Shown piece after piece: positions 27,335 through 35,751 of a DNA stretch of 64,000 nucleotides (positions are counted from its first letter, which is position 1; every line of letters starts with the position of its first letter). A model generated the notes under the pieces. The model was given only the letters and a program-made list of their open reading frames with translations, made no database searches and had not been told where the DNA came from. This stretch comes from Citromicrobium sp. UBA3494 (lineage in GTDB: Bacteria; Pseudomonadota; Alphaproteobacteria; Sphingomonadales; Sphingomonadaceae), in contig DFQH01000004.1 of NCBI GenBank assembly GCA_002377695.1, positions 230,306 through 294,305 on the forward strand, given 5' to 3'. The position numbers and the translations under genes were made by a program.

Positions 27335-27883
27335 CTATGCGCAGGCTTCGATCCGCTTGAGTTGCATCGCGAAATCGCCATCGACCCCGTCGGCGATGAT
27401 AAGGCCCACGCTGTGCGCTTCTTCCGTCGCGAACGCAGGCGCATCGACCTGCCGGCCGAATAGCGAGGTTTCCAGCCGGGCAAGGTCGATCACCGCGACG
27501 GACCATTCCCCGGAGTTCTCTTCGGGCGTCAGGGGCGCGCGGTAGGCAATCCGCCGCCCGCGTTCCCTTGCATCGGAGCGCAGCGTCACCTTATAGGTTC
27601 GCGCGTCACCCGAATAGATGATCCGCAGAGTGCGCGCCCCAGCCATCGCGCCCTCGGACAGCTCGCGCCGAAGCGAGGTAAACCCGCCGCCATCGGTGTT
27701 GATGGTGCCGGTAAAGGACAGCGCATCGCCGACCTGCGCGATATGGCCCTTGGAAAGCCCGCCCATCACGCCGTCGTTGACGACCTCCCACCGCGCGAAT
27801 TCGTCAGGGTCGCCGAAGTCGACCAGCGTGCGGCAGGTGCCGGGTGCGATGGCGGAAAGGCTCATGGCGAGGGCAAGTAGCAT
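27335..27883 (-). CDS. CIA30-domain secreted protein
   Basis: 182 residues. A short signal peptide (MLLALAMSLSAIAPGTC) precedes a domain with WEVVNDGVMGGLSKGHI, TINTDGGGFTSLRREL and an end in DFAMQLKRIEA. This is the CIA30 (NDUFAF1-like) galactose-binding fold, originally named from a complex I assembly factor. Bacterial members are of unknown function and may bind a ligand in the periplasm. The start at 27883 lacks a Shine-Dalgarno; the internal ATG at 27865 is an alternative that weakens the signal peptide. Confidence 0.82.
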   Translation of the reverse strand: MLLALAMSLSAIAPGTCRTLVDFGDPDEFARWEVVNDGVMGGLSKGHIAQVGDALSFTGTINTDGGGFTSLRRELSEGAMAGARTLRIIYSGDARTYKVTLRSDARERGRRIAYRAPLTPEENSGEWSVAVIDLARLETSLFGRQVDAPAFATEEAHSVGLIIADGVDGDFAMQLKRIEACA

Positions 27884-27983
27884 GCTGCGCGGTTAAGTGC
27901 ACCGTCTGCGGGAGTCACTGTGGGCTTTGGGGGAGGGGCGCTACGGGCGCGAAGACACCGACTGTCCTAGATCGCGGGAAGTA

Positions 27984-28304
27984 TCAGGCTGCCCGCGGCG
28001 TGATGCGGTCGAGCTCGCCGTTGAGGGCGCGCTTGGCCGTACGAAGTTCGCAATCGATTTGCAGGCCCATGAAAAAGCCTTCCGACATGCGGAAATAGCG
28101 GGCAAGCCGCAGGTCCAGCTCACCATCCATGCGCGCTTCGCCGTCGATGACCGCACGAAGGCGAGCGGCATCGACCTCGATGGCGTTGGCCAAAGCGGCT
28201 GCATTCAACTCCAGCGGCTCCATGAATTCCGACGCGAGCAGTTCGCCAGCGTGCGGGATGTCGAGCCAGTCCGAGGTATCAATGGTAGTCGACGATTTCG
28301 ACAC
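27984..28304 (-). CDS. higA: HigA-family antitoxin
   Basis: 106 residues with a GTG start at 28304. The HTH region IPHAGELLASEFMEPLELNAAALANAIEVDAARL followed by DGELDLRLARYFRMSEGFFMGLQ is the usual pattern of HigA/VapI-type XRE regulators. It overlaps the toxin gene by 26 bases, and GGAGA lies about nine bases upstream of the GTG. It should bind and neutralise HigB and repress the operon. The order toxin-then-antitoxin is the hallmark of higBA. Confidence 0.88.
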   Translation of the reverse strand: MSKSSTTIDTSDWLDIPHAGELLASEFMEPLELNAAALANAIEVDAARLRAVIDGEARMDGELDLRLARYFRMSEGFFMGLQIDCELRTAKRALNGELDRITPRAA

Positions 28305-28557
28305 CGTGGGTTTCTCCGTCTTCGAACGTGAAGCATATACGCCATTGCTTAATGGAAATGGAATGCTGGCCCGCGCGGTCTTCCTTGAGCGCGTGGAGCC
28401 GGTTGGAAGGCGGGTTGCGCAGATCGTCGAGCGACTTGGCTCGATTGAGCAGTGCCAGCTTCGCCAGAGCGCGCTTCTGGATGTCGGCGGGAAGCTTCCG
28501 GCTGCGAAGACCGTTCCAGATGCGCTCGGTTTCGGGATCGGCGAAGGACTGGATCAT
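28279..28557 (-). CDS. higB: HigB-family toxin (RelE superfamily mRNA interferase)
   Basis: 92 residues. MIQSFADPETERIWNG, SRKLPADIQKRALAKL and the end HSISIKQWRICFTFEDG match HigB/RelE-like ribosome-dependent RNases. The ATG at 28557 begins at the family's normal MI start; a slightly longer opening exists but is not needed. It is followed by higA with a 26-base overlap. A REP-like element and a tiny membrane ORF lie upstream. It is a type II toxin-antitoxin pair of the kind often carried on mobile DNA, but no mobile element genes were seen next to it. Confidence 0.88.
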   Translation of the reverse strand: MIQSFADPETERIWNGLRSRKLPADIQKRALAKLALLNRAKSLDDLRNPPSNRLHALKEDRAGQHSISIKQWRICFTFEDGETHGVEIVDYH

Positions 28558-28713
28558 GCTGACCTCAATTAGCGGCTGCACAAGCAGCGGTTAAAAGTAC
28601 GATGTCAGCTCCAATATGTGGAATAGATCGTACTGACCGCGGTGACAAGTGGACCGCCAAAGCTGTCCACTTAAAGGTATCATGCTCGGGCCGCGCCTTA
28701 ATCCAGCACAATT

Positions 28714-28804
28714 CGTCACCCCGAACTTGTTTCGGGGTCCAGTCTTCAATTCTCAGCGTGGGTTCGGACTGGCGGGCTGGATGCTGAAACGAGTTCAGCA
28801 TGAC
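28714..28804. repeat. REP-like intergenic inverted repeat
   Basis: The left arm holds a hairpin CCCCGAA..TTCGGGG inside a CGTCACC start (28714-28741), and the right arm TGCTGAA..TTCAGCA followed by TGAC (28778-28804). The outer ends GTCA and TGAC are inverted. It lies between higB and the 34-residue ORF. No gene is seen in the rest of 28558-28824. Confidence 0.75.
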
Positions 28805-28824
28805 ACAGGAGGATAGGTCGCTCA

Positions 28825-28929
28825 CTACTTCTCGCCGAGCGACTTGCCGATCTGGATGCCCGCAAAGGTGAAACCTCCCGCGAGCATGATGATGGCGACG
28901 ATCAGGGAGACGATTTCGAAGGGGGTCAT
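28825..28929 (-). CDS. Small single-helix membrane protein (34 aa)
   Basis: This 34-residue ORF begins MTPFEIVSLIVAIIMLAG and ends IGKSLGEK. It has one strong membrane helix (residues 6-24) with a short basic C-terminus, the usual appearance of bacterial single-pass micropeptides. It is too short for usual gene callers. No clear Shine-Dalgarno was seen. The function is unknown. Confidence 0.5.
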   Translation of the reverse strand: MTPFEIVSLIVAIIMLAGGFTFAGIQIGKSLGEK

Positions 28930-28997
28930 GGCTGCCTCGTTTTGAATGCAGCGGTTCATTAGTCACATACTTGCCCACATCCCAAATTCAAAATCGT

Positions 28998-29019
28998 CAC
29001 GCTTTTGAAATAAAGCGTG
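28998..29019 (-). terminator. uvrB terminator hairpin
   Basis: Perfect 8-bp stem CACGCTTT/AAAGCGTG around a 6-base loop, beginning 19 bases past the uvrB stop. On the minus strand it is followed by ACGATTTTGAATTTG, a T-rich though interrupted tail. Confidence 0.65.
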
Positions 29020-29037
29020 TTGACACAGGGTCCTGCT

Positions 29038-31227
29038 CTAAGACTTCCCCCACTTCTTCTGCGTCCGCCCATACCGCAGCTTCCGCGTTCCCGGCTTACC
29101 CTCGTTACTCCGCCCGACCCTCGGCGCCTTCTGGTCACCCTCCGGCAACCCAAGCTCGTCCGCCTCCAGCGCGCGGATTTCGTCGCGGATACGGCCGGCT
29201 TCTTCGAACTCCAGGTTCGCGGCGGCTTCGCGCATCTTCTTTTCGAGGTCTTCGATGTAGGCGCGCAGGTTGTGGCCGACCAAGGGCGCGGCCTCGTCCT
29301 CGGGTTCGCCATCCTCGCCCTTGGTGGCGTGGGCGGTGATGTCGGCGATGGCGCGGCGGATCGTGGTCGGGGTGATCCCGTGTTCTTCGTTGTAGGCGCG
29401 CTGCTTTTCGCGCCGCCGCTCGGTCTCGGCCATCGCGCGTTCCATGCTGCCCGTGATGCGGTCGGCATACAAAATCACGCGGCCATCGACGTTGCGCGCG
29501 GCGCGGCCGATGGTCTGGATCAGCGAGGTTTCGGAGCGCAGGAAGCCTTCCTTGTCCGCATCGAGGATGGCGACGAGCCCGCATTCGGGAATGTCGAGGC
29601 CTTCGCGCAGAAGGTTGATGCCGACCAGCACATCGTACACGCCCAGCCGCAGGTCGCGGATCAGCTCGATACGCTCCAGCGTCTCGACGTCGGAGTGCAT
29701 ATAGCGGACCTTCACGCCCGCTTCGTGCATGAACTCGGTCAGGTCTTCCGCCATCCGCTTGGTCAGCGTGGTGACGAGCGTGCGGTAGCCCTTGACGGCG
29801 GTCGCCTTGCACTCCTCGATACAGTCCTGGACCTGATCCTCGACCGGGCGAATCTCGACCGGCGGGTCGATCAGGCCGGTGGGGCGAATGACCTGTTCGG
29901 CGAAGACGCCGCCGGTCTGCTCCAGCTCCCAGCCGCCGGGCGTGGCGGAGACGGCGAAGGTCTGCGGGCGCATCGCGTCCCACTCGTTGAAGCGAAGCGG
30001 GCGGTTGTCGATGCAGCTGGGCAGGCGGAAGCCGTATTCGGCGAGCGTGATCTTGCGGCGATGGTCCCCGCGCGCCATCGCGCCGATCTGCGGCACCGTC
30101 TGGTGGCTTTCATCGACGAACAGCAGCGCGTTTTCGGGCAGGTATTCGAACAGCGTGGGCGGCGGCTCGCCCGGCAGGCGGCCGGTGAGGAAGCGCGAAT
30201 AGTTCTCGATCCCGTTGCAGCTCCCCGTCGCGGCGATCATTTCGAGGTCGAAATTGGTGCGCTGCTCCAGCCGCTGGTGTTCGAGCAGCTTGCCCTCCGC
30301 CTCCAGCTCCTTGAGCCGTTCGGCCAGCTCGAACTTGATCGCCTCGCTCGCCTGTTTCATCGTCGGGCCGGGTGTGACGTAGTGCGAATTGGCGTAGACG
30401 CGTACCTTGTCCAGCTGGGTGCCGGGCTTGCCGGTCAGCGGGTCGAACTCGACGATTTCCTCGATCTCGTCGCCGAAAAAGCTGATCCGCCATGCAGTGT
30501 CTTCGAGGTGGCTGGGGAACAGCTCCAGATTGTCGCCGCGCACGCGGAAATTGCCGCGCGCAAAGGCATGGTCGTTCCGCTTGTATTGCAGCGCGACGAG
30601 CTTGCGGATCAGCTCGCGCTGGTCGACCGTCTCGTCCTTCTTGATGTCGAAGATCATCGCCGAATAGGTCTCGACCGATCCGATACCGTAGAGGCACGAA
30701 ACCGAGGCGACGATGATGACATCGTCCCGCTCCAGCAATGCGCGGGTGGCCGAGTGGCGCATCCGGTCGATCGCCTCGTTCACGCTCGACTCTTTCTCGA
30801 TGTAAGTGTCGGAGCGGGGGACGTAGGCTTCGGGCTGGTAGTAGTCGTAATAGCTGACGAAATACTCGACCGCGTTGTTGGGGAAGAAGCTCTTGAACTC
30901 GCCATAGAGCTGCGCGGCGAGGATTTTGTTGGGCGCAAGGATCAGCGCGGGCCGCTGCAATTCCTCGATCACCTTGGCCATGGTGAAGGTCTTGCCCGAT
31001 CCGGTGACGCCCAGCAGCACCTGAGTCTTCTCGCCGCCCTCCGCCTCGCGCACCAGTTCCTCGATCGCGGTCGGCTGGTCGCCTGCGGGCTCGTATTCGG
31101 ACACGAGTTCGAACCGCTTGCCCGGCATGCTCTTTTCTGGGCGCGCGGGCTTGTGGGGGACGAATTCGCCGGTGGTGTCCGGCTCGTCGAGCCCGCGTCT
31201 GATGATGAGTTCGGCCATGGCGTTCAT
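29038..31227 (-). CDS. uvrB: Excinuclease ABC subunit B
   Basis: 729 residues. The Walker A motif [10 protein letters not shown] (about residue 75), [10 protein letters not shown] of the beta-hairpin that probes damage, [20 protein letters not shown] helicase motif VI, and a C-terminal UVR domain ([22 protein letters not shown]) are all present. It verifies DNA lesions with UvrA and loads UvrC in nucleotide excision repair. The N-terminus is about 30 residues longer than in E. coli; the ATG at 31218 is an alternative start. No SOS box was recognised in the divergent gap. Confidence 0.97.
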   Translation of the reverse strand: MNAMAELIIRRGLDEPDTTGEFVPHKPARPEKSMPGKRFELVSEYEPAGDQPTAIEELVREAEGGEKTQVLLGVTGSGKTFTMAKVIEELQRPALILAPNKILAAQLYGEFKSFFPNNAVEYFVSYYDYYQPEAYVPRSDTYIEKESSVNEAIDRMRHSATRALLERDDVIIVASVSCLYGIGSVETYSAMIFDIKKDETVDQRELIRKLVALQYKRNDHAFARGNFRVRGDNLELFPSHLEDTAWRISFFGDEIEEIVEFDPLTGKPGTQLDKVRVYANSHYVTPGPTMKQASEAIKFELAERLKELEAEGKLLEHQRLEQRTNFDLEMIAATGSCNGIENYSRFLTGRLPGEPPPTLFEYLPENALLFVDESHQTVPQIGAMARGDHRRKITLAEYGFRLPSCIDNRPLRFNEWDAMRPQTFAVSATPGGWELEQTGGVFAEQVIRPTGLIDPPVEIRPVEDQVQDCIEECKATAVKGYRTLVTTLTKRMAEDLTEFMHEAGVKVRYMHSDVETLERIELIRDLRLGVYDVLVGINLLREGLDIPECGLVAILDADKEGFLRSETSLIQTIGRAARNVDGRVILYADRITGSMERAMAETERRREKQRAYNEEHGITPTTIRRAIADITAHATKGEDGEPEDEAAPLVGHNLRAYIEDLEKKMREAAANLEFEEAGRIRDEIRALEADELGLPEGDQKAPRVGRSNEGKPGTRKLRYGRTQKKWGKS

Positions 31228-31339
31228 ATTGGCGCATCGTACGCCCGTCGCAATGGCGGTTGTCGGTCTCGTGCCGCTTGCCTAGGGTGCCTCATCGCGG
31301 GTCATGGCCCGCCCACGCAGTTTTTCGGGAGGAAACACC

Positions 31340-31891
31340 ATGCGCATCATCATCGCCGCAACCGCCGGCCTCGCGCTGCTCACCGCCTGTTCGGACGGCG
31401 GCGCCGAAGCAGATGCGGGTGCGGATGGCGATGTCGCGGTCGCCGAAGAGGACGCCGTTGTCGACGCTGCCGCGGACGATGCCGTGCAGTTGCGCGCGGG
31501 CCAGTGGGAAAACACCATCGAATTCACCGAGTTCGATGTTCCCGGCGTTCCGCAGAGCATGAAGGACATGCTGGCCAGGCAGATGGGGCAGTCCATCACG
31601 ACCAAGGCATGCATCACGCAGGACCAGGCCGAAAAGCCGGATGCAGGTTTCTTCGGCGGCGAGAAGAACGAGAATTGCACCTACGACACGTTCGACCGCA
31701 CGGGCAACAACCTCAGCCTGCGGATGACCTGCGATGCGGGCAATGGCGGCACCGCCCGGTTCTCCATGGATGGCGAGTACGACGCGGACAGTTTCATCCT
31801 GCGAATGGACAACGTCATCTCGGGCACGGAAGCGGGCGACGTGACCATGAAGGGCACGATCACCGGCAAGCGGATCGGCGAGTGTTCCTGA
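31340..31891 (+). CDS. DUF3617 lipoprotein
   Basis: 183 residues. The lipobox LLTAC (about residues 14-18) is followed by an acidic Ala/Asp-rich linker (20-50). The domain begins LRAGQWENTIEFTEFDVPG and ends KGTITGKRIGECS, a typical DUF3617 shape with conserved cysteines (KACITQDQAEKP, ENCTYDTF, MTCDAG). The ATG at 31340 is preceded by GGGAGG. A second gene of the same kind follows 61 bases downstream. The function is unknown; the family is abundant in Sphingomonadales. Confidence 0.85.
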   Translation: MRIIIAATAGLALLTACSDGGAEADAGADGDVAVAEEDAVVDAAADDAVQLRAGQWENTIEFTEFDVPGVPQSMKDMLARQMGQSITTKACITQDQAEKPDAGFFGGEKNENCTYDTFDRTGNNLSLRMTCDAGNGGTARFSMDGEYDADSFILRMDNVISGTEAGDVTMKGTITGKRIGECS

Positions 31892-31952
31892 AGACGCGGG
31901 CCGGGAGGGCCTCCGCCGCTGCACACCCCGACCGGCAGGATAGATAACCGAC

Positions 31953-32444
31953 ATGCGTTTTGTTCTGGTGGGCGCCAGCGCGCTCGCGCTCGCGCTGGCT
32001 GCCTGCGGCGATTACCCCGGCGCGTACGAGGAAGCGGAGGCGGGCCCTCCCGCCGGTGACGTGCGGATCGAGCCCGGGCTCTACCGGATGCAGATCACCA
32101 TAGGCGGCGGCCCGGACGGTTCCGGCATGCAGTACGCGGACGAAAACCAGTGCCTGGCGGAGGAAGACGTAAGCGGCGGTTACCGCGAAATGCTGCTCGA
32201 CCTGCAGGGGCGCGACAGCTGCCGTTTCGAGACCTACGATCTTGCGGACGGGCAACTCGATGCCGTGATGGTGTGCGCGGGCGATGCGTTCCAGCCGGAA
32301 ACCAGGGCGCGGATCGCCGGCACGGTGACGCCGGAAGCGACCGACCTCAGGATGACGGTCGCCGGGTTCGAGGAAGGCGGCGCGGGGGTGGACATGCGCG
32401 TCACCAGCGAACGGATCGGCGATTGCGACGATCAGGACGCCTGA
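31953..32444 (+). CDS. DUF3617-like lipoprotein, second copy
   Basis: 163 residues. The lipobox LALAAC at residues 13-18 is followed by the same ordered features as its neighbour: IEPGLYRMQITIGG, ENQCLAEEDVSGG, DSCRFETYDL, VMVCAGD and the end TSERIGDC. The two proteins are diverged tandem copies. The ATG at 31953 opens the signal peptide. The role is unknown; a periplasm-facing lipid-anchored domain with paired disulfides is likely. Confidence 0.8.
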   Translation: MRFVLVGASALALALAACGDYPGAYEEAEAGPPAGDVRIEPGLYRMQITIGGGPDGSGMQYADENQCLAEEDVSGGYREMLLDLQGRDSCRFETYDLADGQLDAVMVCAGDAFQPETRARIAGTVTPEATDLRMTVAGFEEGGAGVDMRVTSERIGDCDDQDA

Positions 32445-32548
32445 GCCCGGCGGCATCGCCTTTCCACGGCAGCCGAGAACCAACATAGATCGGTTTGGAA
32501 ACTCCCCGCCTTCTGCCGCATTATGTGGGCATGCGAGGAAGTTCGAGA

Positions 32549-33373
32549 ATGCCGCAAGCTGTAAACCAGCAGGCGATGACGACCGGAATCTACGGCTTCA
32601 CCGCGCTCGCCGACAGCGAGTGGGCGCGGCGCATAGAACTCGCCCGCGAGCCTGATCCTGACGGGCCGGGCGGCCCGCGCATCTGGCTTCTGTTGCGCGA
32701 GCTGGGATATCTGCTCGAGCCGGTCCGCCGCCTCTATCGCAGCCTGTTCAATCCGTTTCGCCTGGCCAGGGCCAGAACCCCGCGCATGGTGATGATTCTG
32801 CCCGGTTTCGGCAGCAACCCGATCAAGATGCGCTATTTCGCGCGGCGGCTGGAAGATGCCGGCCACACGGTCAAGCGCTGGGGCTGCGGCTATAACTGGG
32901 GCTTTTCGGACGAACTTTTCGGGCAGCTGGAGGAACGCCTGCTCGACCTGCGACAGCGCGCGGGCGCGCCGGTGGTGCTGGTCGGCTGGAGCCTCGGCGG
33001 GCTCTACGCGCGCGAACTTGCCAAGCGCCAGCCGGACGCCGTGGCCAAGGTCATTTCCATGGGCTCGCCCTTTTCGGGCTCGCTGCGCGCGAACAATGTC
33101 TGGCGCATCTACCAGGCGATAGCGGGGCACCGTGTGGACGAGCCGAAGCTTTCCGCCGAACTTTCCCGCAAGCCGCCGGTGGAAACCATCGCCCTGTGGA
33201 GCCCGCGCGACGGTGCCATCCGTCCACGCTGTGCGGCAGGCTATCCCGGAGAGCGCGACCGGGCCGTGGCGCTGCGTTGCAGCCACATGGGATTTTCCTA
33301 TTCGCCCGAGGCCATCAGGGCCGTCGCGCGCGAGATAGACAGGCCCACGATAGACAGGCCCACGCGCGGCTAG
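32549..33373 (+). CDS. Alpha/beta-hydrolase-like protein
   Basis: 274 residues. MVMILPGFGSNP provides the oxyanion-type strand-turn, VVLVGWSLGGLYARELAKR is the nucleophile elbow GxSxG, and the late RCSHMGFSYSP contains the probable catalytic His. The acid is less clear (WSPRDGAI). The ATG at 32549 has AGGAA upstream and is preferred; ATGs at 32531 and 32576 and a TTG at 32495 are possible. The protein ends in a short duplication, IDRPT-IDRPT. The substrate is unknown. It is tail-to-tail with the extensin-like gene with no gap. Confidence 0.78.
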   Translation: MPQAVNQQAMTTGIYGFTALADSEWARRIELAREPDPDGPGGPRIWLLLRELGYLLEPVRRLYRSLFNPFRLARARTPRMVMILPGFGSNPIKMRYFARRLEDAGHTVKRWGCGYNWGFSDELFGQLEERLLDLRQRAGAPVVLVGWSLGGLYARELAKRQPDAVAKVISMGSPFSGSLRANNVWRIYQAIAGHRVDEPKLSAELSRKPPVETIALWSPRDGAIRPRCAAGYPGERDRAVALRCSHMGFSYSPEAIRAVAREIDRPTIDRPTRG

Positions 33374-34066
33374 TCAGCGACAGAAGGAATTGTCGCCCAC
33401 TTCAAGATGAAGATGGTCCGCATGGGCGGCGTCATATTCGGGGCTCAGAACCGTGCCGAAGCGCTTGCAGGCGCTGTCCCGCACCACGCGCAGAAACGCG
33501 CGCTCGCCCGGTGTGCCGCCGTTCCAGTCTCCCTTGACGGCAATGCGGCGCCCATCTTCCAGGATGAACGCCGAAACATCGATCGCCTCGGCCCGCGCAT
33601 GGGCCGAGCGCCGATTGCTGCCCGCGACATTGCGGCACGCGTAGCTGCCCATGGTTTCAATCCGCGCCAGCTTGCTGCCCAGATGGACCCGTGCCGCGCG
33701 GTCCACCCCGAAGCGCGCCCACCCGGCAAAGGTGCTGGCGGTTTCGCAGGTGACGGGGCCCAGATTGGCAATGGCAAAACGGCTTGCGTCACCCTGCAGC
33801 CCGCCGAGCGAGACCGTGTCGATCCGCGTGCAGCCGGGCGCATCGCTGGCATTGGGAAGCGGCGAGTAATCCGCACCGGTCGCGCTCAGCTGCGCGAAGC
33901 ACTGCTGGCCCGTAACGCTGGGCGTGAATGTGCCGGTCTGGCTGGTGCCGCGCGGAATGGGGGGCGGCGTGCGGCTGTCGTTGCTGCGGTTGCCCGAAGG
34001 CAATAGCTGGCAGCCCGACAGGATGATCGCCAGCAGCAGGACAGAGGCAGGTTTCGCTCCACGCAT
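33374..34066 (-). CDS. Extensin-like lipoprotein (DD-peptidase-like fold)
   Basis: 230 residues. The lipobox ILSGC at residues 15-19 is followed by a disordered Pro/Thr/Ser stretch, and the C-terminal extensin-like domain (PF06904 type) contains RSAHARAEAIDVSAF and ADHLHLEVG. These supply the His/Asp/His set of M15/LAS-type metallopeptidases, so a cell-wall peptide hydrolase role is possible. The ATG at 34066 has GAGA upstream; a GTG directly before it is the only longer start. It ends one base before the hydrolase gene's end on the other strand. Confidence 0.83.
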   Translation of the reverse strand: MRGAKPASVLLLAIILSGCQLLPSGNRSNDSRTPPPIPRGTSQTGTFTPSVTGQQCFAQLSATGADYSPLPNASDAPGCTRIDTVSLGGLQGDASRFAIANLGPVTCETASTFAGWARFGVDRAARVHLGSKLARIETMGSYACRNVAGSNRRSAHARAEAIDVSAFILEDGRRIAVKGDWNGGTPGERAFLRVVRDSACKRFGTVLSPEYDAAHADHLHLEVGDNSFCR

Positions 34067-34194
34067 CACGGTCTCATGTATGGCGGATCATCGCTGAACG
34101 TTTCCCTAAACGTGCGAACCTATCGGGAAACAATACGCGCGCGCACCTGTTCCCAAGGCATCCCCCAAGCCGAACACAGTCAAAAGGCATTCTT

Positions 34195-34980
34195 ATGCAG
34201 CGCTTCAGCAACCGCACCGTAATCATCACCGGATCGTCCTCCGGCATCGGCGAGGCCATTGCCCGCCGCTTCGCCGCCGAGGGCGCGAATGTAGTGCTCA
34301 ACGCCCGCAGCCGGGAGGATCTGGAGAAGGTCGCCGCCGATCTGGACGACGAACGCACGCTGCTGGTCGATGGCGACGTTTCGGATGCGGCCTTCGCGAA
34401 GGATCTGGTGGCGCGCACGGTGGAGCGGTTCGGCGGGCTGGATTGCCTCGTCAACAATGCCGGCACGGCAGCGGCGGGACCGCTTGCCGAAGCGAGCGAC
34501 GAGGACATCGACAAGGTGATCGACATCAACGTGAAGGGCGTGATGTACCTGTGCCGCGCTGCGATCCCGCATCTTGCCAAGAGCGATGCGCCCGGCGGCG
34601 GCTCCATCGTCAACACCTCCAGCGTTTCCGGAACGGGCGGGGACTGGACCATGCCGATCTACAACGCCAGCAAGGGTGCGGTGACCAACCTGACCCGCGC
34701 GCTCGCGCTGCAGCTGGGCGAACAGGGCGTTCGGGTGAACGCGGTGTGTCCCTCCATGACGAAGACCGCCATGAGCGAGGGCATCCGCGAGGATGACGAG
34801 TTGCTCGAAGCCTTCCTGCGCCGCATCCCGCTGGGCAGACCGGGCGAGCCGGAGGATGTCGCCAGCGTGGTCGCCTTCCTCGCCAGCGATGACGCCCGCT
34901 TCGTGACGGGCGCGAACCTGCCGGTGGATGGCGGCGTGAGCGCATCGAACGGCCAGCCCAACTTCATGGCCTTCGACTAG
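34195..34980 (+). CDS. SDR-family oxidoreductase
   Basis: 261 residues, classical short-chain dehydrogenase. TGSSSGIG (residues 12-19) binds the cofactor, NNAG is present near residue 89, and the catalytic Ser is in VNTSSVSG with Tyr and Lys in YNASKGA. The C-terminus has the usual PVDGGVSA. The acidic residue after the second strand is not obvious (ARSRED), so NADP may be preferred. The substrate is unknown. It is followed 12 bases later by the ZIP-like gene on the same strand. Confidence 0.87.
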   Translation: MQRFSNRTVIITGSSSGIGEAIARRFAAEGANVVLNARSREDLEKVAADLDDERTLLVDGDVSDAAFAKDLVARTVERFGGLDCLVNNAGTAAAGPLAEASDEDIDKVIDINVKGVMYLCRAAIPHLAKSDAPGGGSIVNTSSVSGTGGDWTMPIYNASKGAVTNLTRALALQLGEQGVRVNAVCPSMTKTAMSEGIREDDELLEAFLRRIPLGRPGEPEDVASVVAFLASDDARFVTGANLPVDGGVSASNGQPNFMAFD

Positions 34981-34992
34981 GGCCGGGGCGGC

Positions 34993-35751
34993 ATGGACGC
35001 AGTGCCGATGGCATTGGTGACGCTGCTGATGGCGCTGGCCTTTTCGGCGGTGCACCTGTTCGTCGGTCGCCTGCGCTTCCTCGATGCCACGCCGCGCAGC
35101 CGGTGGCTGAGCTTTTCCGGTGGCGTCGCGGTCGGGTACGTCTTCCTGCATGTCATGCCGGAACTGGCGGCGCATGCGGGCACCTTCCGGCAGGCGACCG
35201 GCTTGGACGAGGCGGCGGCGGAAGCGACGGTCTATGTGCTCGCGCTGATCGGGCTCGCGCTGTTCTACGGCGTGGAGCGCGCGATCGTCGCCAGCCGGGG
35301 TGGGCGCGGGCAGCGGGAGAAACCGGACCGCCGGACCTTCTGGCTTCACATCGGGGCGAGCGCGCTGCTGGTCGCCATCATCGCCTACCTGCTCAACAAC
35401 CGCGAGGATACGAGCTGGATCGGGCTGGCGCTGTTCTTCGGCGCGATGATGCTGCACTTCGTCACCGCCGATTTCGGTGCGCGCAGCGATCATGCGCAAA
35501 TCTACGACACGCGCGGACGCTGGGTCCTTGCCGCCGCCACGATGGCAGGCTGGGCCGCCGGGCTGCTGCTGGACCTGCCCGAACTGGCGATCGGCGGCCT
35601 GTTCGCCTTCGTGGGCGGTGGGATCATCCTGCTGGTCATGAAAGAGGAACTGCCCAAAGAACGGCGCAGCCGCTTCCTGCCCTTCGCGCTGGGCGCGGCG
35701 CTTTACGCGCTGCTGGTGGTCGGTGAACTGATCGTGCGTCAGTCCTCATAG
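34993..35751 (+). CDS. ZIP-like polytopic membrane protein
   Basis: 252 residues with about eight hydrophobic helices. The segment FSGGVAVGYVFLHVMPEL resembles the helix-4 metal-binding motif of ZIP transporters (HxxPE), and a second His/Asp set lies in MMLHFVTADFGARSDHAQIYD. A divalent-metal carrier or a related protein is likely, but the similarity is limited. The last 13 bases overlap the convergent DUF4424 gene. Confidence 0.65.
   Translation: MDAVPMALVTLLMALAFSAVHLFVGRLRFLDATPRSRWLSFSGGVAVGYVFLHVMPELAAHAGTFRQATGLDEAAAEATVYVLALIGLALFYGVERAIVASRGGRGQREKPDRRTFWLHIGASALLVAIIAYLLNNREDTSWIGLALFFGAMMLHFVTADFGARSDHAQIYDTRGRWVLAAATMAGWAAGLLLDLPELAIGGLFAFVGGGIILLVMKEELPKERRSRFLPFALGAALYALLVVGELIVRQSS

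Noticed and set aside
28565..28978. 137-codon minus-strand frame around the REP element
   Set aside because: It runs through the REP-like repeat and out of frame with the 34-residue membrane ORF; the translation has no recognisable feature.
31228..31339. Possible SOS box in front of uvrB
   Set aside because: No GAAC/GTTC-N7-GTTC pattern of alphaproteobacterial LexA could be found.
29017..31947. 976-codon plus-strand frame
   Set aside because: Antisense to uvrB, whose motifs are complete.
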